From: Guyparkeria sp. WRN-7
GTDB taxonomy: Bacteria > Pseudomonadota > Gammaproteobacteria > Halothiobacillales > Halothiobacillaceae
Direction of reading: 5' to 3'
Assembly (NCBI RefSeq): GCF_001641825.1
Contig: NZ_LRFH01000004.1
Location: forward strand, 186,001-250,000
DNA length: 64,000 nucleotides
In this document: positions 20,807-33,145 of the stretch, one piece after another
Position numbering within the stretch: the stretch's first letter is position 1
Layout: each line of letters starts with the position of its first letter
Notes under the pieces: model-generated
Databases searched by the model: none
What the model was told of the DNA's origin: nothing
Seen by the model: only the letters and a program-made list of their open reading frames with translations
Position numbers and translations under genes: made by a program

Positions 20807-21787
20807 TCACCAGAATGCCGAAATGCCGGCCACACCAAAACCGCCCCGGCGCCAGATGCGCGGCAGATCGTCGACACCGACCCCGCCCAGCGCGTAGACC
20901 GGCATCGAGGCGGCCTCGGCCAGTTCGGCGAATGCCGACCAGCCGATACCGGAGACGCCCGGATGCGTCGCGGTCGCCCGCAACGGCGAGACGGTCACGA
21001 GATCGACGGCCAGTTCGACGGCCCGATCGAGTGTCGCCCGGTCATGCACGGCGGCAGTCACCAGGTGGCCACGCTCCTGGGCCTCACGCACCCTCTCGGC
21101 GGGCATCGCCATCAACCGGGCATGATTGAGATGCAGGCCGACGCGCGGATCGAGACCCTCGGGCCAGGGGCCCTCGCCGGGTGGATTGACCACCGGCCAG
21201 TGGCCGGCCGCCAGCACCACCCGGGCCAGCGCCGGCCAGGCCACATCCCCCTGCCCGACAGACGGACCGGGGCGCAGATTGACCAGCATCGGCACGGACA
21301 AGGCGTGCAGGCGCGACTCCAGCCCCGCCTGCCAGGTGCGCATTCCGGCGGCGTCCACGGGCGGCGTGATCGCCAGGCAGCGCGGCAACACCAGGGCATT
21401 GATCAGGCCGCGATTGGCCGGCGGCATCGCGGCCAGCCAGTCACCGCGCGCGTCGCGGTCGAGTGGCTCGGCCGCCAGCGTCTGCCCCTCGACCGAGCGG
21501 GGCCGCCCTCCCCAGCCCGTGACCTCGAAACCGATCAGCCGCAAGTGCCGGTCCGGGTAATCCCAGTCGAGGGTGATCAACCGTCGCGCCCGAAGCACGC
21601 GGATACCGACCTCCTCGGCCAGTTCGCGGTCCAGCGCAGCACGCAGACTCTCCCCGGGGCCACGCTTGCCGCCGGGAAAGGCGCGCATGCCCGCCAGGTG
21701 CTTGCCATCCGGCCGGACTTCCGTCCAGACGCGGCCGTCCGGCTCGCGCAACAGGCCGAGGACGATGTCGGTCCGTGGCCGATCCAT
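20807..21787 (-). CDS. Nudix (MutT-like) hydrolase fused to a ThiE/TenI-like domain
   Basis: 326 residues. Residues about 5-130 are a MutT-type Nudix domain with the box ending RELAEEVGI (after FPGGKRGPGES), expected to clean oxidised nucleotides such as 8-oxo-dGTP. Residues about 140-326 are a thiamine-phosphate-synthase-like barrel (VGLHLNHARLMAMPAE, VTVSPLRATATHPG, MPVYALGGVG). This two-domain arrangement is known in gammaproteobacteria at the secA-argJ-mutT position, but the role of the second domain is not. ATG 21787 is five bases after the argJ stop; an in-frame GTG one codon earlier is equally possible. Confidence 0.88.
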   Translation of the reverse strand: MDRPRTDIVLGLLREPDGRVWTEVRPDGKHLAGMRAFPGGKRGPGESLRAALDRELAEEVGIRVLRARRLITLDWDYPDRHLRLIGFEVTGWGGRPRSVEGQTLAAEPLDRDARGDWLAAMPPANRGLINALVLPRCLAITPPVDAAGMRTWQAGLESRLHALSVPMLVNLRPGPSVGQGDVAWPALARVVLAAGHWPVVNPPGEGPWPEGLDPRVGLHLNHARLMAMPAERVREAQERGHLVTAAVHDRATLDRAVELAVDLVTVSPLRATATHPGVSGIGWSAFAELAEAASMPVYALGGVGVDDLPRIWRRGGFGVAGISAFW

Positions 21788-21792
21788 CACGA

Positions 21793-23022
21793 TCAGGAAC
21801 GGTACTCGGCGTTGATCTTGACGTAGTCGTAGGAGAAGTCGCAGGTCCAGACCTGGTCGACGGCCTGCCCGCGACCGAGATCGACATGCATGGTGATCTC
21901 GGGCTCGGCCATCACCGCGGCGGCCTCGGCCTCGACGTACTCCGGATCGCGCCCACCATCGACCACGACGCGAACGTCTCCCAGCCACAGACTGACCTTG
22001 CCCACGTCGAGGTCGTCGATGCCGGCGTAGCCGACCGCCGCCAGGATGCGACCGAGGTTGGGGTCCGAGGCGAACAGCGCGGTCTTGACCAGCGGGCTGT
22101 GCGCGATTGCCTTGCCCACCAGGCGGCACTCGTCGCGGTCGCGGCCGCCGCTGACCTCGATGGTGACGAACTTGGTCGCCCCCTCACCGTCGCGCGCCAG
22201 CGACTGGGCGAGAAAGACCGCCACCTCGGCGACGGCATCGCGCAGCGGTGCATAGTTCTGGTCGTCGACACCGGAGACCTCGAGGCTGCCCTCGCGGCCA
22301 TTGGCGATCAGCATGAAGGCATCGTTGGTCGAGGTGTCGCCGTCGACGGTCACCCGGTTGAAGCTCTCTTCGGTGATCTCGTCGAGCATGGCCTGCAGCA
22401 CCGGCTTGGGCACCTGCGCGTCGATGCCCATGTAGCCGAGCATGGTCGCCATGTTCGGGTGGATCATCCCGGAACCCTTGGCGATACCGGTGACCGTCAC
22501 CGACGCCCCGCCGATCACACGCGTCAGCGATCGCCCTTTCGGGATGGTGTCGGTGGTCATGATCGCCGAGGCGGCGCGCAGCCAGTTGTCCTCGACCGCC
22601 TCGGCCACCGCCGCCGGCAACGCGGCGATGATCTTCTCCGACGGCAGCGTTTCCATGATCACGCCGGTGGAGAACGGCCAGACGGCCCGATCGTCACAGC
22701 CCAGCCGATGGGCGAGCGTGTGGCAGACGGACTCGGCCCGCGCCATGCCGTCGGCGCCGGTACCGGCGTTGGCGTTGCCGGTGTTGATCACCAGCGCACG
22801 CGGCGCGACATCGCTGTCGCGGCGCTCGCGGCACATCACCACCGGCGCGGCGCAATAGCGGTTCTGGGTGAACACGCCGGCCATGGTCGCCCCCTCGGGC
22901 AACAGCATCACAGCGAGGTCGTCACGATCGGCCTTGCGCACCCCGGCCTGGGCAATGCCAATACGAATGCCGGGAATGGGACGCAGTTCTCCGGCAGCCG
23001 GGGCGGTCAATCCAACGCTCAT
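21793..23022 (-). CDS. argJ: Bifunctional glutamate N-acetyltransferase / ornithine acetyltransferase
   Basis: 409 residues. ArgJ recycles the acetyl group from N-acetylornithine to glutamate in arginine synthesis. The precursor is self-cleaved before the nucleophile Thr193 in KGSGMIHPNMATML, giving alpha and beta chains, both complete here. The oxyanion region STGVIMETLP and the ITEESFNRVTVDGDTSTND segment are conserved. It follows the DUF945 gene by 30 bases and precedes the Nudix-ThiE gene by a few bases. In many relatives argJ directly follows secA. Confidence 0.96.
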   Translation of the reverse strand: MSVGLTAPAAGELRPIPGIRIGIAQAGVRKADRDDLAVMLLPEGATMAGVFTQNRYCAAPVVMCRERRDSDVAPRALVINTGNANAGTGADGMARAESVCHTLAHRLGCDDRAVWPFSTGVIMETLPSEKIIAALPAAVAEAVEDNWLRAASAIMTTDTIPKGRSLTRVIGGASVTVTGIAKGSGMIHPNMATMLGYMGIDAQVPKPVLQAMLDEITEESFNRVTVDGDTSTNDAFMLIANGREGSLEVSGVDDQNYAPLRDAVAEVAVFLAQSLARDGEGATKFVTIEVSGGRDRDECRLVGKAIAHSPLVKTALFASDPNLGRILAAVGYAGIDDLDVGKVSLWLGDVRVVVDGGRDPEYVEAEAAAVMAEPEITMHVDLGRGQAVDQVWTCDFSYDYVKINAEYRS

Positions 23023-23052
23023 GCCTGATTCTCTCCTCGGTATTTGTACCCC

Positions 23053-24372
23053 TCAGCCGCCGAACGCCATGTTCAGCAGCTGGTTGGCGGATGTGCCGTT
23101 CAGTTTGAGATTGCCCTGACGGAAATCGACGGTCGTCTTGACCACCTCGTCCTCGATCGCGATCCAGCCCTGGGCGACCAGCGGCGCGAGCTGCTCCTCG
23201 ACCTGCCCGGACTGGCCTTGAGCAGCGGCCTGCTTCTCCAGCAGGGCAAGCGGCATCTCGAGGCTGCCTTCGACCACCACGGCACTGAGCAGCGCCATCC
23301 ACATCATCGGATTGGGCTCGCCGTCGACCACGCCGCTGGGCAACTCGAGCGACAACGTCATCTCGGTGTCGCCTTCGGCGGTGGTCGCCGCCAGCGGCTC
23401 GATCGCGATGCGCGGGCCCTGGCTCAGCAGTGCCGGCAGTTCCTCGCGCATCACCTGGCCGACCGCCTGCTCGACATCCGCGCCACGGGCCGCCAATTTC
23501 TGAAGCTCCTCGCTGCGCTCGGCGATCGCACGCACCGCTTCGGCATCGAGGCGATCGACCGCCAGCCGCATGCGCGCATCGCGGAACGACTCGCCCTCCA
23601 GGTGAGCCCTGCCCACCCGGTAATCCACCGCGAAGCGGAACAGCTCCCCCTCGCGGCTCGAGTCGAAGCCGATGGTCAGGTCCTCGATGGAACCGGTGCC
23701 GTTGGGCTCGACAATTTCCATCTGACCGATGTCGATGCGCCCCTCGCTGTTCCAGACGAAGCCGTCGTCAGCCACCTGGCCCGAAGCGGCCAGGCGCAGT
23801 CCTTCACTGCTCATGCGGGTACCGGCCTCGACACCTTCCGCCTGGTCGTCCACCGCCAGCCGGTCACTCTCGATGCGGTAATCGAAACCGCCGTCGGCCG
23901 ACGTCTCCAGGCGCAGGTCGGCGCCGGAAAAGTCGACCCCGTCACGATCGATCATCGGCACACGTCCGGTGGAATGGGTCCCACCGGTCGGATACAGCGC
24001 CGTGGTGAGGGTGAAGTCGGCGTCCTCGCCGAACACCTCGGCCAGTTTGCCGCGCAGGACCGGATCCTGCGGCTCCCAGCGGGTGTGAACGGTGGCGTAG
24101 CGACCGTCAAGCCCCGGCAACTGATCGATGCGGTGAGTGAGCGTGATCGGCAGCGGCTCCTGTTCCGGCAGCTGCAGCAGCAGCTCGGATTCCGCGTACG
24201 ACTCGAGGTAACCGCGCTGGTAGTCGGATACCTCCAGGCTCAGCGCTTCACGCGTGCCCGGGAAGTGCTCGACTTCCGCCAGCGTCCTTTCCATGACATG
24301 TCCGGTCACGAACGGGGCGGCGGCAACGGCGGCGGCCAGGACGACCACCACGGCAAGGATCAGACGTTTCAT
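23053..24372 (-). CDS. DUF945 (YdgA-like) exported protein
   Basis: 439 residues. An N-terminal hydrophobic segment (about 3-22; LILAVVVVLAAAVAAAPFV) acts as signal or anchor. The rest is the DUF945 fold of YdgA/YihF proteins, with VEHFPGTREALSLEVSDYQRG and a C-terminal LKLNGTSANQLLNMAF. Relatives are inner-membrane-anchored periplasmic proteins of unknown function. ATG 24372 has GAGAGACAGGGA just upstream. It lies between a glycosyltransferase-like gene and argJ, a place where relatives have no extra gene. Confidence 0.82.
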   Translation of the reverse strand: MKRLILAVVVVLAAAVAAAPFVTGHVMERTLAEVEHFPGTREALSLEVSDYQRGYLESYAESELLLQLPEQEPLPITLTHRIDQLPGLDGRYATVHTRWEPQDPVLRGKLAEVFGEDADFTLTTALYPTGGTHSTGRVPMIDRDGVDFSGADLRLETSADGGFDYRIESDRLAVDDQAEGVEAGTRMSSEGLRLAASGQVADDGFVWNSEGRIDIGQMEIVEPNGTGSIEDLTIGFDSSREGELFRFAVDYRVGRAHLEGESFRDARMRLAVDRLDAEAVRAIAERSEELQKLAARGADVEQAVGQVMREELPALLSQGPRIAIEPLAATTAEGDTEMTLSLELPSGVVDGEPNPMMWMALLSAVVVEGSLEMPLALLEKQAAAQGQSGQVEEQLAPLVAQGWIAIEDEVVKTTVDFRQGNLKLNGTSANQLLNMAFGG

Positions 24373-24458
24373 TCCCTGTCTCTCTTTAACGATTGTTGTC
24401 ACGTGACCAGCGCGGCGGCCGTCACTCATCCAGCTCAGCAACAGTCTGCCACACCGTC

Positions 24459-25268
24459 CTAGACGCGGTTGTCGCGCAGGAATCGCTCGAACGAAAGGTT
24501 GTCACTGACGAAGCGAGACAACCGTTCGAATATCGCCCGGTTGTCGACCGTGCCGTAGGCCTCGATCGGGATGTAGTGCTCGCCCGCCACGAAGGGGGCG
24601 GCCAACGGCTCGGAGACCAGCGGCTTGCCGCTATAAAGGCTGGTCAGCAGCCGCGGGGCCTCGGTGTACACCCCGTCCTCGAAGTGCACGTTCAGCACCG
24701 CCGCACATGCCCTTACCTGTCGATACAGATCGTCGAAGAAGGTGCCCGACTCCAGCATGCGCACAGGAAACGCATCGATGCGTTCGATCACGCCCGACCG
24801 ACGCCCCTCGCCGACCGAGCCGAAGAAGGCCACGCTCTGGTCCCCATCGGGGTCGAACGGCAACGGGTGGCTGGGAAAGAGATAGGGCCCGAAGCGCACC
24901 TTGCCCTCGGCCAGCGCCCGCGGACAGTGCTCCTCGTAGAAGCGGCGATTGGATGCCGACAGGTCGAGGACCAGATCGGCGGCCCGGGCGGCGAACGCCA
25001 GTCGTCGCGCCCGCTTCTTCGACTGCCCCCAGAGCGGCTTGCCCGTCTGGTCATACATCTGCTCGGTCTGCAGCGCGATCTTGTAGCCCCGCCGCAGCCA
25101 ATTCAGCCCGAACCCCTTGTGGGTGCCGCAGAACACCACCACGCGCTCGTGTCGCGGGCTGAACTGCTCCGGCAGACCGCGGATGATTTCCCAGGCAAGG
25201 TGATCGAGCATCACGTGTCTCGAGAGAAACGTGAGCTGTCCGGCTTGTCTCTTGAACACGCGAGGCAC
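24459..25268 (-). CDS. Glycosyltransferase-like protein (GT-B type), function unknown
   Basis: 269 residues without signal peptide. The C-terminal half looks like the nucleotide-binding half of a family 1-like glycosyltransferase: DQSVAFFGSVGEGRRSGVIERI, then ACAAVLNVHFEDGVYTEAPRLLTSLYSGKPLVSE, a Glu-containing segment at the usual donor-site position. The N-terminal half (VVVFCGTHKGFGLNWLRRGYKIALQTEQ) would be a reduced acceptor domain. It is short for GT-B (usually 350 or more). The start is uncertain: GTG 25268 is used; ATG 25211 (MLDHLAWEII) is an alternative. It lies between secA and the DUF945 gene, away from other sugar genes. Confidence 0.5.
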   Translation of the reverse strand: MPRVFKRQAGQLTFLSRHVMLDHLAWEIIRGLPEQFSPRHERVVVFCGTHKGFGLNWLRRGYKIALQTEQMYDQTGKPLWGQSKKRARRLAFAARAADLVLDLSASNRRFYEEHCPRALAEGKVRFGPYLFPSHPLPFDPDGDQSVAFFGSVGEGRRSGVIERIDAFPVRMLESGTFFDDLYRQVRACAAVLNVHFEDGVYTEAPRLLTSLYSGKPLVSEPLAAPFVAGEHYIPIEAYGTVDNRAIFERLSRFVSDNLSFERFLRDNRV

Positions 25269-25324
25269 GAGACGTCCCGCTCAGTAGGCGCGAGCCCGGC
25301 ACCCGCACCGGAGCGGCGAGCCGA

Positions 25325-28126
<2,802 letters not shown>

Positions 28127-28271
28127 GACATTCCCGTGAAAGCGAAAACCGCGCGCAGAAGCCGCGCGGCAATTGATGCAAATGCGCTGAATCTTACGGC
28201 AGATGCGTGGATAATGATAGGCATCGGACCGGGCTCGCACGCCCGGCCACTCGCAGCAGGAAGGCCGCGCG

Positions 28272-28733
28272 ATGAAGCTGGAACAATACCGCCGGAACAA
28301 CCCCGCACTGGCCGGGATTCTCGACCGCGTCGCGCTCATTCGTGCCTACCAGGCGATCGTCGACGGGCTGGTCTCCGGTCGGTCCGGCCAGTCGGTGCAG
28401 GTGATCAACGTCGACGAGCGAATGCTGACTGTCGGCGTCAGCAGCGCGGCTATGGCCAGCCGAATGCGCTTCGAGGCAAACGACCTGCTCGCGCGCCTGC
28501 ATGAGGCACTCAAGGATCATCCCGGCGCACCGAAACCGGCGGCCATCCGGGTGCGTGTGGTCGCCGACCGCCCCACTCCCGGCAACCCGCCGCAGAAACG
28601 GGATCGTCCGCCGTCACGAGCCGGTAGCCAGGCGCTCGGCTGCCTGGCCGAAGCGCAGCTCGACCCGGCACTGTCCCGGTCACTCGGCCGGCTGGCCCAG
28701 CTCCTCGACCCGGACAAGGACGCCGACGACTAG
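28272..28733 (+). CDS. dciA: DciA-family protein (DUF721), predicted replicative helicase loader
   Basis: 153 residues. DciA proteins help load the DnaB helicase in bacteria without DnaC. The DUF721 core fits: an N-terminal helical part ([13 protein letters not shown]), the beta-strand motif [22 protein letters not shown], and the KH-like continuation [11 protein letters not shown]. The C-terminal 40 residues are Pro/Arg-rich, then helical. Divergent from secA, its common neighbour in gammaproteobacteria. Its stop overlaps the stop of the lipoprotein gene on the other strand by four bases. Confidence 0.8.
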   Translation: MKLEQYRRNNPALAGILDRVALIRAYQAIVDGLVSGRSGQSVQVINVDERMLTVGVSSAAMASRMRFEANDLLARLHEALKDHPGAPKPAAIRVRVVADRPTPGNPPQKRDRPPSRAGSQALGCLAEAQLDPALSRSLGRLAQLLDPDKDADD

Positions 28734-29320
28734 ATCGCCTCGAGCAGTTCGCCCTTCTTGCGCTCGTATTCTTCCTCGGTGATCACGCCCTCGTCGCGCA
28801 ACTGCTTGAGTTCGCGCAGCCTGTCGGCGGGTGAGTCGGCGGGCGCCCCGTCGAGAGGCTGGATGCCGCCCTCGGGCAGGTCCGCCTCGACAAGCTTCGA
28901 GTCGGTCACGCCCTGACGGCCGCGCTCGGCGTCGACCTCCTGCAGCAGGCTGCGGGCCATCCACATGCCCATCTTCACCTCCTGCCAGACGTAGGTGTTG
29001 CTGCCGGCCGTCACCGTGACGGGCAGGGTCGAGACGTTTTCGGTGTGCGACTCGACCCGATAGCTCCCCGGATCGAGCGCCAGCCAGAAGTAGGTCTTCG
29101 ATGCGGTCTGGCCGATCACGTGCCCGTTGATCGAAACCGTCATCGGGATCGCCGCGCCGAACACCTCGTCCCGGAAGATGTACAGCGCCCCCTGCCCTGC
29201 CGGTGGCGCGAACGACTTGGCCTCCGCATCCTTGTCCATCGGCGCCATCGGCACCGAGGCACAACCGGAAAGCAGCAGCAAGGCAGCCGCGGTGATGAAC
29301 AGTCCATGGATTCGCTTCAT
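28730..29320 (-). CDS. Lipoprotein with DUF2846 domain and C-terminal SHOCT motif
   Basis: 196 residues. The signal peptide ends in the lipobox LLSGC. The central part (about 45-130) fits DUF2846-type proteins (GQGALYIFRDEVFGAAIPMTV, LDPGSYRVES). The C-terminal 35 residues form a SHOCT motif: DRLRELKQLRDEGVITEEEYERKK. SHOCT segments are short oligomerisation or interaction helices. The function is unknown; the protein should be attached to an envelope membrane. ATG 29320 has AGGGGATGACGAG upstream. It follows the response-regulator gene by 100 bases. Confidence 0.82.
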   Translation of the reverse strand: MKRIHGLFITAAALLLLSGCASVPMAPMDKDAEAKSFAPPAGQGALYIFRDEVFGAAIPMTVSINGHVIGQTASKTYFWLALDPGSYRVESHTENVSTLPVTVTAGSNTYVWQEVKMGMWMARSLLQEVDAERGRQGVTDSKLVEADLPEGGIQPLDGAPADSPADRLRELKQLRDEGVITEEEYERKKGELLEAI

Positions 29321-29421
29321 CTCGTCATCCCCTGAATGCGCCCTGCGGCTATCAGTCGACTCTACTGCGATTCGTGCAAGCGGGAAACAGTGGCCTGGGG
29401 TGATCCGCCCGGCCGGACGGA

Positions 29422-29925
29422 TCAGATCGCCTGCGGGTCGAACGCCGACGGCTGGAGTCGTTGCGGCAGGCGGCCGTCGCGAACCAGCCGTTCGATTCCG
29501 GTGAACACCTCGGCACGGCCGAACGGCTTTTTCATGAAACCGTCCGAGCCCAGCCGATCGAGCACCATTTTGGCCATCGACTGTTCGTCGCCACTGATCA
29601 TGATCACGGGGATGTCGGCGGTCGCCGGGTGCTGGCGCAAGCGGCGCAGGGCCGCAAAGCCGTTCATGCCGGGCAGGATGATGTCGAGGAAGATCAGATC
29701 GGGCGGGAACTGGCGGGCCAGTTGCAAGCCCTCTTCGGCATCCCCGGCGCCGATCGGCTCGAACTCGTTCTGGCTCAGCATCCGGCTGAGAATCTTGACT
29801 ACCGTCCGCGAGTCGTCGATCACCAGGATGCGCAGCCCGCGCGAGGCCTCCCAGCGACGGGCGCGACGACGCTCGACAGATGTACGCAGCCCCAGCAGGC
29901 TGCCCATGCGGCGCATGTAGCTCAT
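29422..29925 (-). CDS. Single-domain response regulator (PilG/CheY-like)
   Basis: 167 residues. The first 30 residues are Arg-rich (SVERRRARRWEASRG). A receiver domain follows (about 31-150): acidic pair in LVIDDSRTVVKIL, phospho-acceptor Asp in LIFLDIILPGMNG, Thr/Ser position in VIMISGDE, and Lys in GFMKKPFGRAE. No output domain is present, so it should signal by protein contact, as PilG does in type IV pilus control. No histidine kinase is near. ATG 29925 is preceded by AAGGAG at seven bases. Confidence 0.85.
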   Translation of the reverse strand: MSYMRRMGSLLGLRTSVERRRARRWEASRGLRILVIDDSRTVVKILSRMLSQNEFEPIGAGDAEEGLQLARQFPPDLIFLDIILPGMNGFAALRRLRQHPATADIPVIMISGDEQSMAKMVLDRLGSDGFMKKPFGRAEVFTGIERLVRDGRLPQRLQPSAFDPQAI

Positions 29926-30064
29926 GACACGTCTCCTTGTGTTGTGAGTTTCGTGCCGGCCTTCCTGGCCGACAACCGGCTGGACGATCCTGTCCGAACC
30001 GGACATCAGTCTTGCCGAATCCTTCGACGTTGTCCACCGCCCTTCCATCCAGGCGATCGAGCAA

Positions 30065-30088
30065 GAAAAAACCCGGCTGGTGCCGGGT
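30065..30088 (-). terminator. Rho-independent terminator of lpxC
   Basis: On the minus strand: ACCCGGC/GCCGGGT stem with loop ACCA, then TTTTTTC, 20 bases after the lpxC stop. Confidence 0.92.
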
Positions 30089-30107
30089 CTCGTTCCTGGG
30101 CAGAGGC

Positions 30108-31025
30108 TTACTCGGCCACCTGTGCCGCCGGGCGGGAGAACGACACCGGAGGCGGCTCCTCGTTCTCGAAGGTCACCGTCTCGTAGGCGGATTCCCGCGC
30201 CAGCAACGCACGCAGCAGCTGGTTGTTGAGCGCATGACCCGACTTGTGGCCGGTGAAGCTGCCGATCACGCTGCAGCCGAGCAGGTAGAGATCGCCGATC
30301 GCATCGAGGATCTTGTGCTTGACGAACTCGTCGCCGTAGCGCAGGCCGTCCTCGTTGAGGATGTGCTCCTCGCCCACGACGATGGCGTTGTCGACCGAAC
30401 CGCCCAGGGCGAGATTGCGCGAGCGCATCATCTCCAGGTCGCTCATGAAGCCGAAGGTGCGGGCCCGGGCGACTTCCTTGACGAAGGTGGTCGAGGAGAA
30501 GTCGATTTCGGCCAGCCGCGCGGACTTGTCGAGCACCGGGTGGTTGAAGTCGATCGACATCGCCACGCGGAAGCCTTCGTGCGGGTCGAAGCGTACCCAG
30601 CGATCGCCGTCGACCACCTCGACCGGCTCGAGAATGCGGATGAACCGCTTGTGCGCGTCCTGCTCCTCGATGCCCGCCGACTGGATCAGGAAGACGAACG
30701 GGCTGGCGCTGCCGTCCATGATCGGCATTTCCGGGCCATCGATCTCGACACGGCAGTTGTCGATGCCCAGGCCCGCGAGCGCGGACATCAGGTGTTCGAC
30801 CGTGGAGATCTTCACACCGTCCTTCACCAGGGTGGTGGACAGCTGGGTCTCGCCGACATTGAACGCATGACCCGGAATGGTCGCGTTTTCGCCCAGATCG
30901 ACCCGGTGGAAGACGATGCCGGTGTCCACGTCCGCAGGGCGCAGGGTCAGACGGACCTGCTCGCCGGTGTGCAGGCCGATCCCCGTGGCGCGGATGGTGT
31001 TTCTGAGTGTGCGTTGCTGAACCAA
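30108..31025 (-). CDS. lpxC: UDP-3-O-acyl-N-acetylglucosamine deacetylase
   Basis: 305 residues from TTG 31025, the same length as E. coli LpxC. It performs the committed step of lipid A synthesis in the cytoplasm. Zinc ligands are visible: His78 in [18 protein letters not shown] and the [14 protein letters not shown] motif with His and Asp; the catalytic [10 protein letters not shown] is complete. The start is uncertain: TTG 31025 gives [18 protein letters not shown], aligned with the family N-terminus; TTG 31040 would add five residues. Neither has a good Shine-Dalgarno, so expression may be limited at translation. The usual ftsZ neighbour is absent; htpG lies upstream, separated by a terminator. 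Confidence 0.96.
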   Translation of the reverse strand: MVQQRTLRNTIRATGIGLHTGEQVRLTLRPADVDTGIVFHRVDLGENATIPGHAFNVGETQLSTTLVKDGVKISTVEHLMSALAGLGIDNCRVEIDGPEMPIMDGSASPFVFLIQSAGIEEQDAHKRFIRILEPVEVVDGDRWVRFDPHEGFRVAMSIDFNHPVLDKSARLAEIDFSSTTFVKEVARARTFGFMSDLEMMRSRNLALGGSVDNAIVVGEEHILNEDGLRYGDEFVKHKILDAIGDLYLLGCSVIGSFTGHKSGHALNNQLLRALLARESAYETVTFENEEPPPVSFSRPAAQVAE

Positions 31026-31127
31026 GATCGAAGAACCCAAGCCGGTAAATCGGGTAATTATCGCACGCTAATGGATGCGAAAAAACACGGCATGGCCGCG
31101 GATTTGCACCCATTGCGACCGACCGCC

Positions 31128-31156
31128 CAAAAGAAAGACCCCCGTTGCCGGGGGTC
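31128..31156 (-). terminator. Rho-independent terminator of htpG
   Basis: On the minus strand: GACCCCCGGCAACGGGGGTC hairpin followed by TTTCTTTT, about 28 bases after the htpG stop. Confidence 0.9.
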
Positions 31157-31183
31157 CGTCTGGGGCATTGCGTTATTGGACCG

Positions 31184-33067
31184 TCAGGCGAGCAGGCGGT
31201 TCAATCGGCTGACGAAGTCCGCCGAGTCGCCCAGCTTGCCGCCCTCGGCCAGCATCGCCTGCCCGTAGAGGACGTGCGCGATGTCGGCGAAACGCGCCTC
31301 GTCGGACTCGCCCTCGGCCTGCTTGAGTAGTCGATGGTCCGGATTGATCTCGAGGATCGGCTTGGTCTCCGGCATGGACTGCCCCGCCTGCTCGAGGATG
31401 CGCTGCAGGTGCAGGCTGACGTCGCCCTCGTCGGTCACGAGACAGGCAGGCGATTCGACCAGACGGCGCGAGCGGCGCACGTCCTTGACCTCGTCGCCCA
31501 GGGTTTCCTTGAGCCGGTTGATCAGCGCCTCGTGCTCCTGCTTCTCTTCCTCGGACTCGTCCTCGTCTTCCTCGTCGACGTCGACCTTGGCCTTGGTGAC
31601 CGACTTCAAGGTCTTGCCGTCGAACTCGGTCAGGTGCGCCATCACCCACTCATCGACGCGATCGGAGAGCAGCAGCACCTCGATGCCCTTCTTGCGGAAG
31701 ATCTCGAGGTGCGGCGAGGCGATGGCCGCCTGGTAGGAGTCGGCGATGATGTAGTAGATCTCGTCCTGATCCTCGGGCATGCGCTCGATGTAGTCGGCCA
31801 GCGAGACCGTCTCCGCATCACCCTCGCCCTTGGTTGAGGCAAAGCGCAGCAGCGCGGCGATCTTCTCCTTGTTGGCGACGTCCTCGCCCACGCCCTCCTT
31901 GAGCACGCGACCGAAGGTCTGCCAGAACTCGGCGTACTTCTCCGGCTCGTTCTTGGCCATCTTCTCGAGCAGAGAGAGCACGCGCTTGACCGAGCCCGAC
32001 CGGATCGTGTCGAGCACGCGGTTGGACTGCAGGATCTCGCGCGAGACGTTCAGCGGCAGGTCGGCCGAGTCGATCACGCCGCGAACGAAACGCAGGTAGC
32101 GCGGCATCAGCTTGTCGGCGTCGTCCATGATGAACACGCGCTTGACGTACAGCTTGACGCCATGGCTCTGCTCCGGCTCGAACAGGTCGAACGGCGCGCG
32201 CTTGGGGATGTAAAGCAGCGAGGTGTACTCGACCTTGCCCTCGACCTGGTTGTGCGCCCAGGTCAGCGGCGGCTCCCAGTCATGCGAGACGTGCTTGTAG
32301 AACTCGGTGTACTCCTCGTCCGTGATCTCGCTCTTCGGCCGCGTCCAGAGCGCGTTGGCATCGTTGACCGTCTCCCAGCGCCCCGGGGTCTCGGTCTCGT
32401 TGCCCTCGTCGTCCTTCTCGGTCTTCGGCGGCGCCCACATCTGGACCGGGAAGTTGATGTGGTCGGAGTACTTGCGGATCACCGAACGCAGGCGGAAGTC
32501 GTCGGCGAACTCCTGCTGGTCCTCGCGCAGGTGCAGGACGATGCGGGTGCCGCGCTCTGGCTTCTCGACCGTCTCGATGGTGTACTCGCCCTCGCCGTTG
32601 GATGTCCAGCGCACGCCGTGCTCGGCACCCACGCCGGCACGGCGCGTGGTCAGCTCGACGTGGTCGGCGACGATGAAGGCCGAGTAGAAGCCGACACCGA
32701 ACTGGCCGATCTGGTTGGCATCCTTCTGCTTGTCCGCCTCGAGCTGCTCGAGGAAGGCCTTGGTGCCCGAGTGGGCGATCGTGCCGATGTGCTCGACCAC
32801 CTCCTCGTGGTTCATGCCGATGCCGTTGTCGTCGATGGTGACGGTCTTCGCCTCGGCATCGAAGGACACCCGCACGCGCAGGTCCTGGTCGTCCTCGTAG
32901 AGGCCGTCATCGGCGAGCGCCTCGAAACGCAGCTTGTCGCAGGCATCCGATGCATTCGAGATCAGCTCGCGGAGGAACACCTCCGGGTTGGAGTACAGCG
33001 AATGGATCATCAGGCGAAGCAGCTGCTTCACCTCGGTCTGGAAGGCATGCGTCTGGGCTTGACTCAT
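31184..33067 (-). CDS. htpG: Hsp90-family chaperone HtpG
   Basis: 627 residues (E. coli 624). The N-terminal GHKL ATPase includes [24 protein letters not shown] and [15 protein letters not shown]. The middle domain and the C-terminal dimerisation domain are complete. An acidic stretch ([14 protein letters not shown]) sits near residue 500. ATG 33067 ([15 protein letters not shown]) follows GGAGA by nine bases. A sigma-32-type promoter lies at 33146-33173 and a terminator at 31128-31156, so it is a monocistronic heat-shock gene. Confidence 0.98.
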   Translation of the reverse strand: MSQAQTHAFQTEVKQLLRLMIHSLYSNPEVFLRELISNASDACDKLRFEALADDGLYEDDQDLRVRVSFDAEAKTVTIDDNGIGMNHEEVVEHIGTIAHSGTKAFLEQLEADKQKDANQIGQFGVGFYSAFIVADHVELTTRRAGVGAEHGVRWTSNGEGEYTIETVEKPERGTRIVLHLREDQQEFADDFRLRSVIRKYSDHINFPVQMWAPPKTEKDDEGNETETPGRWETVNDANALWTRPKSEITDEEYTEFYKHVSHDWEPPLTWAHNQVEGKVEYTSLLYIPKRAPFDLFEPEQSHGVKLYVKRVFIMDDADKLMPRYLRFVRGVIDSADLPLNVSREILQSNRVLDTIRSGSVKRVLSLLEKMAKNEPEKYAEFWQTFGRVLKEGVGEDVANKEKIAALLRFASTKGEGDAETVSLADYIERMPEDQDEIYYIIADSYQAAIASPHLEIFRKKGIEVLLLSDRVDEWVMAHLTEFDGKTLKSVTKAKVDVDEEDEDESEEEKQEHEALINRLKETLGDEVKDVRRSRRLVESPACLVTDEGDVSLHLQRILEQAGQSMPETKPILEINPDHRLLKQAEGESDEARFADIAHVLYGQAMLAEGGKLGDSADFVSRLNRLLA

Positions 33068-33145
33068 GGAAGCGGGTCTCCGTGTTGTCGCTCGATTGCT
33101 GATACGGCAGACGGGCGGGCCGTGCGGCCGCCGTCGACGCGGTGG

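Noticed and set aside
28127-28271. secM-like arrest peptide upstream of secA
   Set aside because: The gap is divergent to dciA and holds no suitable short frame with a signal peptide.
29937-31268. 443-codon plus-strand frame opposite lpxC
   Set aside because: Antisense to lpxC and crossing two terminators.
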